From: Anaerolineaceae bacterium
Lineage (GTDB): Bacteria > Chloroflexota > Anaerolineae > Anaerolineales > Anaerolineaceae
Direction: 5' to 3'
Assembly: GCA_016841525.1 (NCBI GenBank)
Contig: JAENYZ010000005.1
Span: 209,084 to 273,083, forward strand
DNA length: 64,000 bases
Shown: positions 10,245 through 18,469 of the stretch, one piece after another
Position numbering within the stretch: position 1 is the stretch's first letter
Layout: each line of letters begins with the position of its first letter
Notes under the pieces: generated by a model
Database searches by the model: none
The model's input: the letters and a program-made list of their open reading frames with translations, nothing else
Told to the model about the DNA's origin: nothing
Translations under genes and position numbers: made by a program

Positions 10245-11210
10245 TTATTCCTCAATAAATTTATCCAATGCACCTTCATCATCATAGAAGGTTCGAAATC
10301 GGGTGACAAAGTCTTTCATCCTGTAACACTGCGTTTGAGTGCCTGTTTCTTCCAAGCAGTAGGTCGCTGCCAGGCTTCCCATTTTAGCACATAGTAATAG
10401 GTCAAAGCCGTGGATATAAGCTTTCAAAAAACCTGCCCTGAATGCATCTCCAACGCCCGTTGGATCCGCAATTTGTTTTGGTGGGAAGGCTGGTACCTGA
10501 CCCAAAAGCGCACCGTTTTGGTACACGCGTGCCCCCTCTTCATCCAAAGTCACGACAGCAAAGGCCAGGGATTCCAGAATTTCATCGGCGCTCATTTTGC
10601 CGTGCTTCTGAATCAACTCAAACTCATATTCATTCGAAAACAATGCATGTGCGCCTTTAACACCTTTTTGAATATCGTCTTGTTCAAGGCGAATAATTTG
10701 CTGGCTGGGATCAAAAATATACGGGACGCCCAATTCCTGGCATTCCACTGCATACTTGATCATTGCGTCCGGTGCGTTGGGCGAAATCACAACAAGGTCC
10801 TGATCTCTCAGACCTAAATCTTTCATCGATATCTGAGCTGCGTCTGCCATCGCGCCTGCATAAAAACTGGCAATTTGTGCGTTTGAGAGATCCGTGTTTA
10901 CAAAAAATGAAGCAGTAAATTTATTTTCAATAATTTTGACACCAGAGGTATCCACGCCTGCTGCTTCTAAAATTTGACGATATTCCGAAAAATCCACCCC
11001 CGCAGTTGCAATTAATCGTGGTTTCTCGCACAGCAGGCCCAGGTTGTAAGCAATATTGGCTGCAACACCGCCAGGACGGCGGACCATTTCATCCACCAAA
11101 AAGGACAAACTGATCGATTCTAAATGTTCTGGTAGGATATGATCTTTAAAATATCCAGGAAAAGACATCAAATAATCAAAGGCGATCGAACCTGTCAGAT
11201 AAATTCCCAT
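10245..11210 (-). CDS. PfkB-family kinase (adenosine/ribokinase-like)
   Basis: A 321-residue PfkB-family sugar or nucleoside kinase. The N-terminal RRPGGVAANIAYNLGLL block binds the sugar ring and the C-terminal DPTGVGDAFRAGFL is the family's second signature, with the catalytic Asp and the anion hole. The sequence resembles adenosine-kinase-type members annotated as carbohydrate kinases. Placed between mtnA (8 bases upstream) and ahcY, it could phosphorylate adenosine released by AhcY to AMP, or a ribose or methylthioribose-type substrate for MtnA. The substrate cannot be fixed from sequence alone. Confidence 0.85.
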   Translation of the reverse strand: MGIYLTGSIAFDYLMSFPGYFKDHILPEHLESISLSFLVDEMVRRPGGVAANIAYNLGLLCEKPRLIATAGVDFSEYRQILEAAGVDTSGVKIIENKFTASFFVNTDLSNAQIASFYAGAMADAAQISMKDLGLRDQDLVVISPNAPDAMIKYAVECQELGVPYIFDPSQQIIRLEQDDIQKGVKGAHALFSNEYEFELIQKHGKMSADEILESLAFAVVTLDEEGARVYQNGALLGQVPAFPPKQIADPTGVGDAFRAGFLKAYIHGFDLLLCAKMGSLAATYCLEETGTQTQCYRMKDFVTRFRTFYDDEGALDKFIEE

Positions 11211-11218
11211 CTCGTTCC

Positions 11219-12277
11219 TTATTCTGCCAATGCGGCTTTTAAATTCGCTTTAAACGGGGGATAGATCACACCCTTTTCGGTAATCCAGGCGGATATCAAT
11301 CGGGCAGGTGTAACATCGAAGGCAAAATTGCGTGCCGAGGCACTTTCGGGCGTTACACGCTTTCCCATTAATTGGATCTGCAGCACCTCAGCTTCATCTC
11401 GCTCTTCAATTTGGATCAGATCACCACGCTCAAGCTCAAAATCTACAGTTGACATCGGAAGAGCGGCATATGCTGGAATGCCGTTGTCGTATGCTGCCAA
11501 CGCAAGCATGTATGTGCCAATTTTGTTAGCGACATCACCATTGGCGGCAACCCTGTCGGCACCAAATATCACCTTCTGCACCAGCCCCCGTCGCATCAGG
11601 TAACCAGATGCCCCATCCGTAATGATGTCATAAGGGATACCGTATTGTTCCAGTTCCCAGGCTGTCAAACGAGCACCCTGCAAGCGCGGACGTGTTTCAT
11701 CCACAAAAACATGGATGTTTTTGCCCTGTTCATGTGCCATGCGAATCACACCCAACGCTGTTCCCCAATCGACCGCTGCCAGGGCACCGGTGTTGCAATG
11801 ATGAACGATATGATCACCATCCTCAAGCAAAGTTGCGCCAAATTCCGACAGCCGTCTGTTGATTTCCACATCTTCATCAGCAATTGCTTTAGCTGAGGCT
11901 AACATATGTTCTCTTAAATCATCAAAAGTACCCTGAAAAGAAACCGCTTCTTTCTGCATACAACGAATAGCCCAGGCTAGATTAACTGCCGTCGGTCTGG
12001 CTTTTTTGAGAAACTCACCAGCTGATTTCAAATCCTGCATCAATCCTGCTTTTGAGGTCGCTTCAGATTGAAATCCAGCCAGAGCCAATCCAAAGGCTGC
12101 TGCAGCGCCAATGGCTGGTGCTCCCCGAATGACCATAGTCTGGATTGCTTCTGCAACATCCTGGTAGCGGTTATAAGAATTAATCTTGAACTCTTGGGGC
12201 AGCAAACGTTGATCGATCATCTCGACTTTTTGCGCATCGTCATTCCAGGTTATTGTTCGCATTTTGACAGGTCCCAT
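11219..12277 (-). CDS. mtnA: S-methyl-5-thioribose-1-phosphate isomerase family (MtnA)
   Basis: MtnA isomerises methylthioribose 1-phosphate to methylthioribulose 1-phosphate in methionine salvage; some homologues act on 5-deoxyribose 1-phosphate. The 352-residue protein is full length with RGAPAIGAAAAFG near residue 50, the catalytic-Cys motif HHCNTGALA near residue 160, DETRPRLQGARLTAWEL and GADRVAANGDVANKIGTY near residue 240 with the catalytic Asp. Two starts are possible: ATG at 12277 or the ATG at 12262 (MRTITW). No mtnP, mtnK, mtnB, mtnC or mtnD is in the window. It heads the operon driven from 12322-12350. Confidence 0.9.
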   Translation of the reverse strand: MGPVKMRTITWNDDAQKVEMIDQRLLPQEFKINSYNRYQDVAEAIQTMVIRGAPAIGAAAAFGLALAGFQSEATSKAGLMQDLKSAGEFLKKARPTAVNLAWAIRCMQKEAVSFQGTFDDLREHMLASAKAIADEDVEINRRLSEFGATLLEDGDHIVHHCNTGALAAVDWGTALGVIRMAHEQGKNIHVFVDETRPRLQGARLTAWELEQYGIPYDIITDGASGYLMRRGLVQKVIFGADRVAANGDVANKIGTYMLALAAYDNGIPAYAALPMSTVDFELERGDLIQIEERDEAEVLQIQLMGKRVTPESASARNFAFDVTPARLISAWITEKGVIYPPFKANLKAALAE

Positions 12278-12283
12278 CTCGTG

Positions 12284-12303
12284 AAAAAACGCCCGGTTGG
12301 GCG
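12284..12303 (-). promoter_or_regulatory. Terminator-like hairpin in the mtnA leader
   Basis: On the minus strand a CGCCC/GGGCG stem with a 4-base loop is followed at once by six T, six bases before the mtnA ATG. It lies only about 10-30 bases after the predicted transcript start. It could attenuate the operon or be an accidental short stem. Confidence 0.4.
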
Positions 12304-12321
12304 CGTCGTCATCCAGTAAAA

Positions 12322-12350
12322 ATTCTACCTTTCCCAGGGGTCTTTGTCAA
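12322..12350 (-). promoter_or_regulatory. Promoter of the mtnA-kinase-ahcY operon
   Basis: TTGACA (12345-12350) and TAGAAT (12322-12327) on the minus strand are 17 bases apart, close to the sigma-70 consensus. The predicted leader is only about 37 bases, too short for a SAM or SAH riboswitch. Confidence 0.7.
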
Positions 12351-12410
12351 AATGCTGCAGGCTTTGCATTTCAGAAGAGTTGTTAATTTATTCAAAAACC
12401 TAACTTAATG

Positions 12411-12424
12411 CCAAAAATATTTGG
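12411..12424. promoter_or_regulatory. Inverted repeat in the divergent mtnA/rpiB spacer
   Basis: CCAAAAATATTTGG is a CCAAA-N4-TTTGG inverted repeat, midway between the two divergent promoters in an AT-rich 318-base spacer (12278-12595). It may be a binding site for a regulator of either operon. No regulator gene is present nearby. Evidence is position and symmetry only. Confidence 0.3.
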
Positions 12425-12502
12425 ATTTTCATAATTTCCATGGTTTAATAAGGATAATAATAATTTTTTAGCATGGATTAGAAGTTTTAAAAGAATTTTG
12501 TG

Positions 12503-12511
12503 TGTTATAAT
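12503..12511 (+). promoter_or_regulatory. Extended -10 promoter of the microcompartment operon
   Basis: TGTTATAAT is a perfect extended -10 element (TGN-TATAAT). No clear -35 hexamer stands 17 bases upstream, as is common for extended -10 promoters. The transcript would start near 12518 and give a leader of about 78 bases before rpiB, which has a TTGGAGC Shine-Dalgarno. Confidence 0.6.
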
Positions 12512-12595
12512 CTTTTTCCGTGCGCCAGTAATTATTACCATTTCATCTTATTGGAAAATCAGCTTTACTTTGCCGATATGATTGGAGCTTTTTGA

Positions 12596-13201
12596 ATGAC
12601 CACCCCCATTTCAAATGAAGACATCCACGAAATCGTCCAACGAATCGTTAGCAAGACGATGGATAATCAAGCTGCTGCGGAAAACAAAGAAACATGTGGT
12701 GAAAAACCAGAATTAATTGTGAACGAAAACAAACCACGGGTGGTTGCTATTGGCACGGACCATGGCGGTGTGGATTTAAAAGAAATTCTCAATAAAGATT
12801 TGGCAGAAAACGGATACAAGGTCATTGATATCGGCACACACACCAAAGACTCCGTGGATTACCCGGACATTGCTCTTTCCGTTGCCCAACTCGTGGCACA
12901 GGGCAAAGCCTGGCGCGGCGTGGTCATTGACGGTGCGGGGATTGGGTCCTGCATGGCTGCGAACAAGGTTCCAGGCGTTCGAGCAGCGATGTGTTATGAT
13001 TATGCCACCGCTGTAAACAGCCGTGAACACAACAATGCCAATGTCCTCACCCTGGGTGCCGGTCTGATTGGCATCAACCTTGCTAAGCAAATATTAAATA
13101 CCTGGCTTACAACAGAATTCGGTGGTGGTCGACACGCCCGACGAGTCGACAAAATCACTGCGATTATGGATCAATTTATTAAAGACGGGAAGAAATCATG
13201 A
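12596..13201 (+). CDS. rpiB: Ribose-5-phosphate isomerase B-like enzyme of the microcompartment
   Basis: A 201-residue RpiB/LacA/LacB-family aldose-ketose isomerase. The core begins near residue 47 with [10 protein letters not shown] and includes [13 protein letters not shown] and [11 protein letters not shown]. RpiB interconverts ribose 5-phosphate and ribulose 5-phosphate. The family's catalytic Cys (E. coli CGTGVG) is Asp112 here ([14 protein letters not shown]), with a Cys at 119 instead; the mycobacterial Glu at that loop is also absent. Residues 8-24 ([17 protein letters not shown]) form an amphipathic helix joined to the core by a polar linker, as expected for an encapsulation peptide. 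First gene of the operon; its stop overlaps deoC. Activity on ribose 5-phosphate is therefore uncertain. Confidence 0.9.
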   Translation: MTTPISNEDIHEIVQRIVSKTMDNQAAAENKETCGEKPELIVNENKPRVVAIGTDHGGVDLKEILNKDLAENGYKVIDIGTHTKDSVDYPDIALSVAQLVAQGKAWRGVVIDGAGIGSCMAANKVPGVRAAMCYDYATAVNSREHNNANVLTLGAGLIGINLAKQILNTWLTTEFGGGRHARRVDKITAIMDQFIKDGKKS

Positions 13202-14100
13202 CACCGGATAAAAAAACTGTTGAAACATTAGTTGAAATTATAACCCGTGAAGTCTTGCTTGCAATGATTGAAAAGGAAGAATCAACGGATTATCCAGCCG
13301 GCGCGAGCTGTGTTGTTGAAATTGCGAGTGGCATCAAAGTAAAGACTTGCTTTGATAACGCTGGTCATGTCGTCAGTGCCGGTGCAGAGCGTCTCACATC
13401 GACTCTGGGGATCATCCCTGAAGATAAGTCACTGGCGCGTATGATCGACCACACCCTTCTTAAACCAGATGCAACCGCTGATCAAATTGCGCAGTTATGC
13501 TTTGAAGCCCGGAAATATCATTTTGCTTCTGTGTGTGTCAACCCAACGAACGTGAAATTGTGCAATGACCTGTTGAGCGGTTCTGATGTCAAAGTCTGTA
13601 CAGTTATTGGCTTCCCCCTGGGAGCAACCTCAACCGAGGTTAAAGCATTTGAAACACAAAATGCAATCGATCATGGTGCTACCGAAATTGACATGGTCAT
13701 CAACATCGGCGCCCTCAAAGCAGGGGACAACGACCTGGTCGCTAGCGATATTCGTGCGGTGGTCAAAACTGCGCACAAATCTGGTGCAATAGTCAAAGTG
13801 ATCATCGAAACAGCTTTATTAACAGATGAAGAGAAAGTCATTGCCTGTCTGCTTGCAAAAGAAGCAGGTGCAGATTTCGTAAAAACATCAACTGGCTTTT
13901 CAAGCGGCGGCGCAACCGTTCATGATGTTGCGCTCATGCGGCGAACGGTTGGCCCAAGTTTGGGTGTTAAGGCAGCAGGCGGCATCCACTCACAGGAAGA
14001 TGCACAGCAAATGATTGCTGCTGGTGCAACCCGCCTGGGCGCGAGCGCTGGCGTTAAGATCATCCAGGGTGAAACGATAAAGTCAACTGGATCTTATTGA
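13198..14100 (+). CDS. deoC: Deoxyribose-phosphate aldolase of the microcompartment
   Basis: DERA, a class I aldolase, cleaves 2-deoxyribose 5-phosphate to acetaldehyde and glyceraldehyde 3-phosphate. The catalytic core starts near residue 78 ([13 protein letters not shown]) and keeps the Schiff-base Lys229 ([14 protein letters not shown]), Asp165 (EIDMVIN) and Lys258 (VKAAGGI). At 300 residues it is about 75 longer than ordinary DERA: residues 5-25 ([20 protein letters not shown]) form a likely encapsulation helix, and residues 37-70 form a small extra segment with a Cys at each end ([14 protein letters not shown]). The start overlaps rpiB by four bases (ATGA), so the two are co-translated. 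Acetaldehyde would pass to the aldehyde dehydrogenase two genes on. Confidence 0.96.
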   Translation: MTPDKKTVETLVEIITREVLLAMIEKEESTDYPAGASCVVEIASGIKVKTCFDNAGHVVSAGAERLTSTLGIIPEDKSLARMIDHTLLKPDATADQIAQLCFEARKYHFASVCVNPTNVKLCNDLLSGSDVKVCTVIGFPLGATSTEVKAFETQNAIDHGATEIDMVINIGALKAGDNDLVASDIRAVVKTAHKSGAIVKVIIETALLTDEEKVIACLLAKEAGADFVKTSTGFSSGGATVHDVALMRRTVGPSLGVKAAGGIHSQEDAQQMIAAGATRLGASAGVKIIQGETIKSTGSY

Positions 14101-14115
14101 TCGGAGAAATAAAAC

Positions 14116-14406
14116 ATGTTGATTGCCAAAGTAATCGGAACAACTGTATCTACAATCAAAGATGAGAAAATTCATGGCAGGAAACTGCTTATCTGCCGTC
14201 AGACGGATGAAAAAGGCGAATTTATAGGTAAACCCTATGTTGCAGTAGACACCGTCGACGCAGGCATCGGCGATTTGGTGCTGACAGCACATGGTTCAAG
14301 TGCAAGGCAAACGAACATCACCGACAACCGCCCCGTCGATGCAGTCATTATGGCTATGATAGATACATTGGAAGTTGATGGAAAAGTGACCTTTCAGAAA
14401 GGTTAA
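14116..14406 (+). CDS. BMC-P pentameric shell protein (EutN/CcmL family), copy 1
   Basis: BMC-P proteins form pentamers that cap the vertices of the microcompartment shell. The 96-residue protein shows the family start MLIAKVIGTTVSTIK, a central GRKLLICRQ strand and VAVDTVDAGIGDLVLTAHGSSAR, ending in the conserved VDAVIMAMIDTLEV. It is one of three BMC-P genes in the operon and lies 15 bases after deoC, with a GGAGAAATAAAAC ribosome site. Confidence 0.95.
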   Translation: MLIAKVIGTTVSTIKDEKIHGRKLLICRQTDEKGEFIGKPYVAVDTVDAGIGDLVLTAHGSSARQTNITDNRPVDAVIMAMIDTLEVDGKVTFQKG

Positions 14407-14411
14407 AAGGG

Positions 14412-15872
14412 ATGCCTGAATTCGACAAAGATTTACGATCCATACAAGAAGCAAGAGACCTGGTTTCCAATGCCTTTGAAGCATGGAAGGTGTGGTCAAA
14501 AGCTTCACAAGCGCAGGTGGATAAAGTCTGCGAAGCCATGGCAGCTGTTGCTTACAATAATGCCGGGGCTTTAGGTATTCAGGCGCACGAAGAAACCGGT
14601 TATGGCGTCCCGGAACATAAACGATTAAAGAATGAATTTGCCAGCAAAAATGTTTGGGAAAGCATTAAAGATATCAAAACCGTTGGCGTCATAAATCATG
14701 ATGCAACAAAAAAAATCTACGAGATCGCCTGGCCGGTCGGAGTCGTCGCTGGTTTGACTCCCAGCACCAATCCCACATCGACGGTCATGTTCAAAATTCT
14801 GGTTGCGGTAAAAGCCCGCAATGCCATCATTATTGCCCCTCACCCCTCTGCAGCGAAATGCTCCTATGAAACCGCTCGAATGATGGCACAGGCAGCAGAG
14901 CAGAACGGCGCACCGCCAGGTTTGATCTCATGTATGCAGAATATCAGCCTTGACGGCACCAATACCTTAATGCGCCATAAATACACAGCTTTGATTCTGG
15001 CAACTGGCGGGACGCCCATGGTGAGAGCAGCTCATTCAACCGGAAAGCCTGCCATTGGCGTAGGCCCGGGTAATGTCCCGGTATATGTTGACCGATCGGC
15101 TGACATCGAGAAAGCAGCCCGGTACATCACCGCCAGCAAAGCATTTGATCACTCCACCATTTGTGCAACAGAGCAATCCGTCGTTGCTGACAAGCCAATT
15201 GCAGACCGCTTAGCCCGGCTGATGCAAAAAGAAGGTGCATATTTTACTGACCCTGGCGAAACACAATTGCTGCGCAAGCTCTTATTCCATCCGGACGGCA
15301 GCATGAACACCGCTGTCGTGGGAAAATCAGCCGTCTTTATTGCAGGTATGGCAGGCTTTGATGTTCCTGAAGGAACACGCATCCTGGTCACACCCCTAAA
15401 GAAAACCGGCAAGGACGAGCCCTTATCACGGGAGAAGCTGACGACGGTTCTCGGGTGGTATGAAGAGGAAGGCTGGGAAGCAGGCTGTGAGCGCTGCATT
15501 GAATTGATCCAGTTTGGCGGGCGTGGCCACAGCTTGATGATCCATGCGACGGATCAAAATGTGATCATGGCATTTGGATTGGAAAAACCCGTATTCCGCA
15601 TTGGCGTCAACACCATGGGCACCCTGGGTGCGATAGGCCTGACGACGGGAGTGATGCCCTCCATGACTCTGGGGTCAGGCGGTGTGGGCGGATCCATCTC
15701 AGGTGATAACATCACAACGACCCACTTGATGGATATCAAACGCCTGGCTTATGAAATATCAACGCCTCCACCGGCTGCACTGGTTCCTGGTACACCAAAA
15801 CCAGGCCCAACAGCCAGGGAGATTGAAAAAATTGTCCAAAATATTGTAGAAGAAATTCTGAATAAACAGTAG
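14412..15872 (+). CDS. CoA-acylating aldehyde dehydrogenase (PduP/EutE-like)
   Basis: A 486-residue aldehyde dehydrogenase that would convert acetaldehyde (or another short aldehyde) with CoA and NAD to acyl-CoA. It has [17 protein letters not shown] for cofactor binding, [12 protein letters not shown], and the catalytic Cys251 in [12 protein letters not shown]; there is no Glu general base motif of hydrolytic ALDHs, as expected for the acylating group. The last 20 residues ([19 protein letters not shown]) follow a Pro/Gly linker and form an amphipathic C-terminal helix, a likely encapsulation peptide. PduP and EutE carry theirs at the N-terminus, so C-terminal placement is notable. It starts five bases after BMC-P copy 1. 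Confidence 0.94.
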   Translation: MPEFDKDLRSIQEARDLVSNAFEAWKVWSKASQAQVDKVCEAMAAVAYNNAGALGIQAHEETGYGVPEHKRLKNEFASKNVWESIKDIKTVGVINHDATKKIYEIAWPVGVVAGLTPSTNPTSTVMFKILVAVKARNAIIIAPHPSAAKCSYETARMMAQAAEQNGAPPGLISCMQNISLDGTNTLMRHKYTALILATGGTPMVRAAHSTGKPAIGVGPGNVPVYVDRSADIEKAARYITASKAFDHSTICATEQSVVADKPIADRLARLMQKEGAYFTDPGETQLLRKLLFHPDGSMNTAVVGKSAVFIAGMAGFDVPEGTRILVTPLKKTGKDEPLSREKLTTVLGWYEEEGWEAGCERCIELIQFGGRGHSLMIHATDQNVIMAFGLEKPVFRIGVNTMGTLGAIGLTTGVMPSMTLGSGGVGGSISGDNITTTHLMDIKRLAYEISTPPPAALVPGTPKPGPTAREIEKIVQNIVEEILNKQ

Positions 15873-15903
15873 AAACCTATTTATTTTTAGAAAGGATTAC
15901 AAA

Positions 15904-16221
15904 ATGGCTTTAGACACAACAAAAATCGCACTAGGAATGGTAGAGACCAAAGGTCTTGTTGGCGCAATTGAAGCCGCCGATGCAATGGTCAAATCCGCCA
16001 ACGTGGTCCTGATCGGTTCCGAGTATGTCGGCGGTGGCTATGTCACTGTTATGGTCCGCGGTGATGTAGGTGCAGTAAAGGCTGCCACTGATTCTGGTGC
16101 AGCGGCTGCAAAACGCGTCGGTGAACTGGTTTCTGTCCATGTCATCCCCAGACTGCATGCAGATGTCGAGATGATTCTGCCCGGTAATTCCAAGGGCGAA
16201 AAACCAGAAACAAAGAAATAG
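15904..16221 (+). CDS. BMC-H hexameric shell protein
   Basis: The only single-domain hexamer-forming shell protein of the locus, 105 residues, close to PduA/EutM/CsoS1. It reads [20 protein letters not shown] and [19 protein letters not shown], the standard BMC fold. The pore loop is EYVGGG, with Gly where PduA has the pore-lining Ser (IGSG), so the pore may be wider and less polar. A charged tail ([12 protein letters not shown]) follows the core. As the sole BMC-H it would form most of the shell facets. An AAAGGATT site precedes the ATG. Confidence 0.97.
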   Translation: MALDTTKIALGMVETKGLVGAIEAADAMVKSANVVLIGSEYVGGGYVTVMVRGDVGAVKAATDSGAAAAKRVGELVSVHVIPRLHADVEMILPGNSKGEKPETKK

Positions 16222-16233
16222 TACCTTTGACCT

Positions 16234-17106
16234 GTGATTGAACCGATCCTGAAAGACGCGGGATTAAGCCCCGATCAAATTCTTTTACGCGCGGATCAAG
16301 TCATCTTACCCAACCTGAACGGCAACGCCCCGTCTGGGTTGGCGAATTATTCAGGCCCTTTGCGCGTCGGCGTTGACCTGGGAACAGCCTTCACCGTGCT
16401 GGCAGTCCTTGATGAAAAAGGCAAGCCTCTGGTAGGTGAATACCAGTTTGCCCAGGTCGTACGAGATGGGCTGGTTGTTGACTTTATGGGTGCAGTGATG
16501 ATCGTGGAAGCGATGAAGAGGCGTATCGAATCCAAATTGGGTCGATCGCTAACACATGCAGCCAGTGGATTTCCACCCGGTGTGCCGGGGATTGAGGTAC
16601 GTGCAACGGCAAATGTGGTCGAAGCGGCAGGGATGCAATGTGCAAACCTTGTTGATGAACCCTCAGCTGCCAATAACGTCCTTGGCTTGAAAGACGGCGC
16701 AATCGTTGACATCGGCGGCGGCACCACCGGCATAGCCATCCTTGAAAATGGTGAGGTGGTTTACACAGCTGACGAGGCGACAGGCGGTACGCACCTTTCT
16801 CTTGTGATCGCTGGCGCGGCTGATTTGAGCTTTGAAGAAGCAGAGGAGCTCAAGAAGGATCCATCGCAACAAACCCGCTTGTTTCCCATAGTCCGGCCAG
16901 TAATGGAAAAAATGGGAACAATTGTTGAAAAGCATGTGCGGGATAAAGACGTAAAGTCAATTGTTTTGGTTGGTGGAACGCCTCTGTTTCCAGGGATTGT
17001 CAGGGTGATTGAAGAAATTACCGGCATACCCACTAAAGTACCCGCCAACCCATTATTTGTAACGCCGGTTGGCATTGCAATGGAAGACCGATCGGAATTG
17101 ATTTAG
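16234..17106 (+). CDS. eutJ: EutJ-like actin/Hsp70-fold ATPase
   Basis: A 290-residue protein of the EutJ family, an ASKHA (actin/Hsp70) ATPase of unclear role in microcompartments, perhaps a chaperone. It has phosphate-1 motif VGVDLGTAFTVLAV near residue 45, the connect segment VDEPSAAN, phosphate-2 DIGGGTTGIAIL near residue 160 and the adenosine motif VLVGGTPLFPGI near 250. The start is GTG with no convincing Shine-Dalgarno, 12 bases after the BMC-H stop; an N-terminal stretch of about 40 residues precedes the first ATPase motif. Translation may depend on coupling to BMC-H. Confidence 0.9.
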   Translation: MIEPILKDAGLSPDQILLRADQVILPNLNGNAPSGLANYSGPLRVGVDLGTAFTVLAVLDEKGKPLVGEYQFAQVVRDGLVVDFMGAVMIVEAMKRRIESKLGRSLTHAASGFPPGVPGIEVRATANVVEAAGMQCANLVDEPSAANNVLGLKDGAIVDIGGGTTGIAILENGEVVYTADEATGGTHLSLVIAGAADLSFEEAEELKKDPSQQTRLFPIVRPVMEKMGTIVEKHVRDKDVKSIVLVGGTPLFPGIVRVIEEITGIPTKVPANPLFVTPVGIAMEDRSELI

Positions 17107-17127
17107 AAAAAATGTTAAGGAGATAAC

Positions 17128-17754
17128 ATGGCAGATAATTTTTCGCTACGTTGTTATTGTTTTATAGACCGGATGCAAGCACAATATGCGGCATTTGTTG
17201 GTACCGTCACTCAGGGTGACCTGCCCGTTGAAGGAATGGCATCCTTATACGTTGAGATGGCGCCAGGTAACGAGGTTTTCCGTGTGGTGGATATTGCCGT
17301 CAAAGCAACAGAAGCCAAACCCGGTGCCCAGATCGTTGAACGCGAATTCGGCATGTTTGAAGTCCATTCTTTGAACCAGGCAGCCGTCAAACAGGCTGGT
17401 GAAGTCGTCCTTGAGCGGCTCGGCCTCAAAAAGGAAGATCGCATTAAACCGCAGGTGGTTTCTACACAGGTCATCACCCGTGTTGATCCCTACCAGGCAC
17501 AGCTTCTCAACCGCTTCCGCAAAGGCAGCATGCTGGTTCCTGGTGAAACCTTACTGGTACTTGAATGCGCCCCGGCAGCTTACATCAACTTTGCCTGTAA
17601 CGAAGCTGAAAAGAACGCATCCATCAAAATTATTCATGTTTCATCTGTCGGACGCTTTGGACGTATGTGGCTCTCTGGCTCAGAAGCTGAAATCATTAAC
17701 GCCAAACAAGCAGCGATCAGTGCCCTTGAATCCCTGGAAGGCGTTGCAGGCTAA
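17128..17754 (+). CDS. BMC-T tandem-domain shell protein
   Basis: A 208-residue protein built of two BMC-like halves, which would form a pseudohexameric trimer in the shell. The first half has MASLYVEMAPGNEVFRVVDI followed by an alternating AVKQAGEVVLERLG helix; the second has ETLLVLECAPAAYINFACNEA, IKIIHVSSVGRFGRMWLSG and NAKQAAISALESL. The aligned pore loops (REFGMFEVH and VGRFGRMWLSG) are large and aromatic rather than Cys-containing, so an Fe-S pore as in PduT is unlikely. Two Cys near the N-terminus (RCYC) are unusual. AAGGAGATAAC gives a strong ribosome site. The assignment rests on fold-like pattern and context. Confidence 0.82.
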   Translation: MADNFSLRCYCFIDRMQAQYAAFVGTVTQGDLPVEGMASLYVEMAPGNEVFRVVDIAVKATEAKPGAQIVEREFGMFEVHSLNQAAVKQAGEVVLERLGLKKEDRIKPQVVSTQVITRVDPYQAQLLNRFRKGSMLVPGETLLVLECAPAAYINFACNEAEKNASIKIIHVSSVGRFGRMWLSGSEAEIINAKQAAISALESLEGVAG

Positions 17755-17781
17755 TTAATTAGTCATCATAGGAGTTAGTGT

Positions 17782-18144
17782 ATGCCTAAACAATTTTTCA
17801 CAGAGCGAGATATAGAAGATATGGTTGCTCGCGGACAGATGTCCCTGGTCGTGAACGACGATGTGGTATTGACCGACCTGGCTTTTGAGAGAGCCAATCG
17901 CTTGAATTTTAAGTTAATTCAGGCACATCAAAAACCGCCGGCTGCCCCGGTCCGACCTTATATGTCAGAAGAAGCACTGCAAAAACCATCGCCGACACCT
18001 GCTCAACAGGCCAGTGCTGCTGGTGATGAGGATTTGCGAGAGCGTATCCGAAAGGCCGTGAAAGCAAAATTGGGTGACCAGGTGGATCCTAACCTGCTTG
18101 AAACAATCATTACACGTGTTTTAAACAATGTTGGAGTTAACTAA
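17782..18144 (+). CDS. Unknown microcompartment-associated protein, 120 residues
   Basis: I do not recognise a named family. Residues 1-47 (MPKQFFTERDIEDMVARGQM, then VVLTDLAFERANRL) resemble the small N-terminal segment of EutT-type cobalamin adenosyltransferases and other BMC proteins. Residues 48-82 are a Pro/Ala/Gln linker (PPAAPVRPY, PSPTPAQQA). Residues 83-120 are a basic amphipathic region ending LLETIITRVLNNVG, similar to the encapsulation helices of DeoC and the dehydrogenase. The two-ended architecture suggests an adaptor that tethers cargo to shell, or a cargo protein itself. It is not a catalytic domain by visible motif. It lies between BMC-T and BMC-P with 27- and 2-base gaps and an AGGAG site. 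Confidence 0.7.
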   Translation: MPKQFFTERDIEDMVARGQMSLVVNDDVVLTDLAFERANRLNFKLIQAHQKPPAAPVRPYMSEEALQKPSPTPAQQASAAGDEDLRERIRKAVKAKLGDQVDPNLLETIITRVLNNVGVN

Positions 18145-18146
18145 TA

Positions 18147-18467
18147 ATGCTTTTTGGTCGCGTCCACGGGACAGCAGTTTGCACCCTCAAATATCCTGGC
18201 ATTGAAGGGATTAAACTTCTCATCGTTCAACCCCTCAACAAGAACCTTGAACCGGTAGGTGCACTCCAGGTCGCTTGCGATACTGTCGATGCTGGTATTG
18301 GGGACGTGTGTGTGATGGTTCGTTCGCGAGAAGCAGCCCTGTCCATGCCTGAGATCCAGTTTGTTCCCGTGGATTTATCACTGGTGGGTATCGTCAATGA
18401 ATTAGAGGTGAAACCCCATGGGGATTTCGATTACACACTGCCGCCAGGGTTTACGGAGTTTACTTAA
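18147..18467 (+). CDS. BMC-P pentameric shell protein (EutN/CcmL family), copy 2
   Basis: 106 residues, starting MLFGRVHGTAVCTLKYPGIE with the family's central KLLIVQPLNK and VACDTVDAGIGDVCVMVRSREAA. Longer than copy 1, with a C-terminal tail PHGDFDYTLPPGFTEFT that is unlike the other two copies. Two bases separate it from the 120-residue gene and two from copy 3, indicating one translated block. Confidence 0.94.
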   Translation: MLFGRVHGTAVCTLKYPGIEGIKLLIVQPLNKNLEPVGALQVACDTVDAGIGDVCVMVRSREAALSMPEIQFVPVDLSLVGIVNELEVKPHGDFDYTLPPGFTEFT

Positions 18468-18469
18468 GC

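Noticed and set aside
12278-12314. SAM or SAH riboswitch ahead of mtnA-ahcY
   Set aside because: The predicted leader is about 37 bases, too short for any known SAM/SAH aptamer. Only the short hairpin is seen.
16347-16739. Minus-strand frame opposite the eutJ-like gene (130 codons)
   Set aside because: Shadow of the actin-fold gene in high-codon-bias DNA; low-complexity Ser/Pro/Thr composition and no ribosome site.
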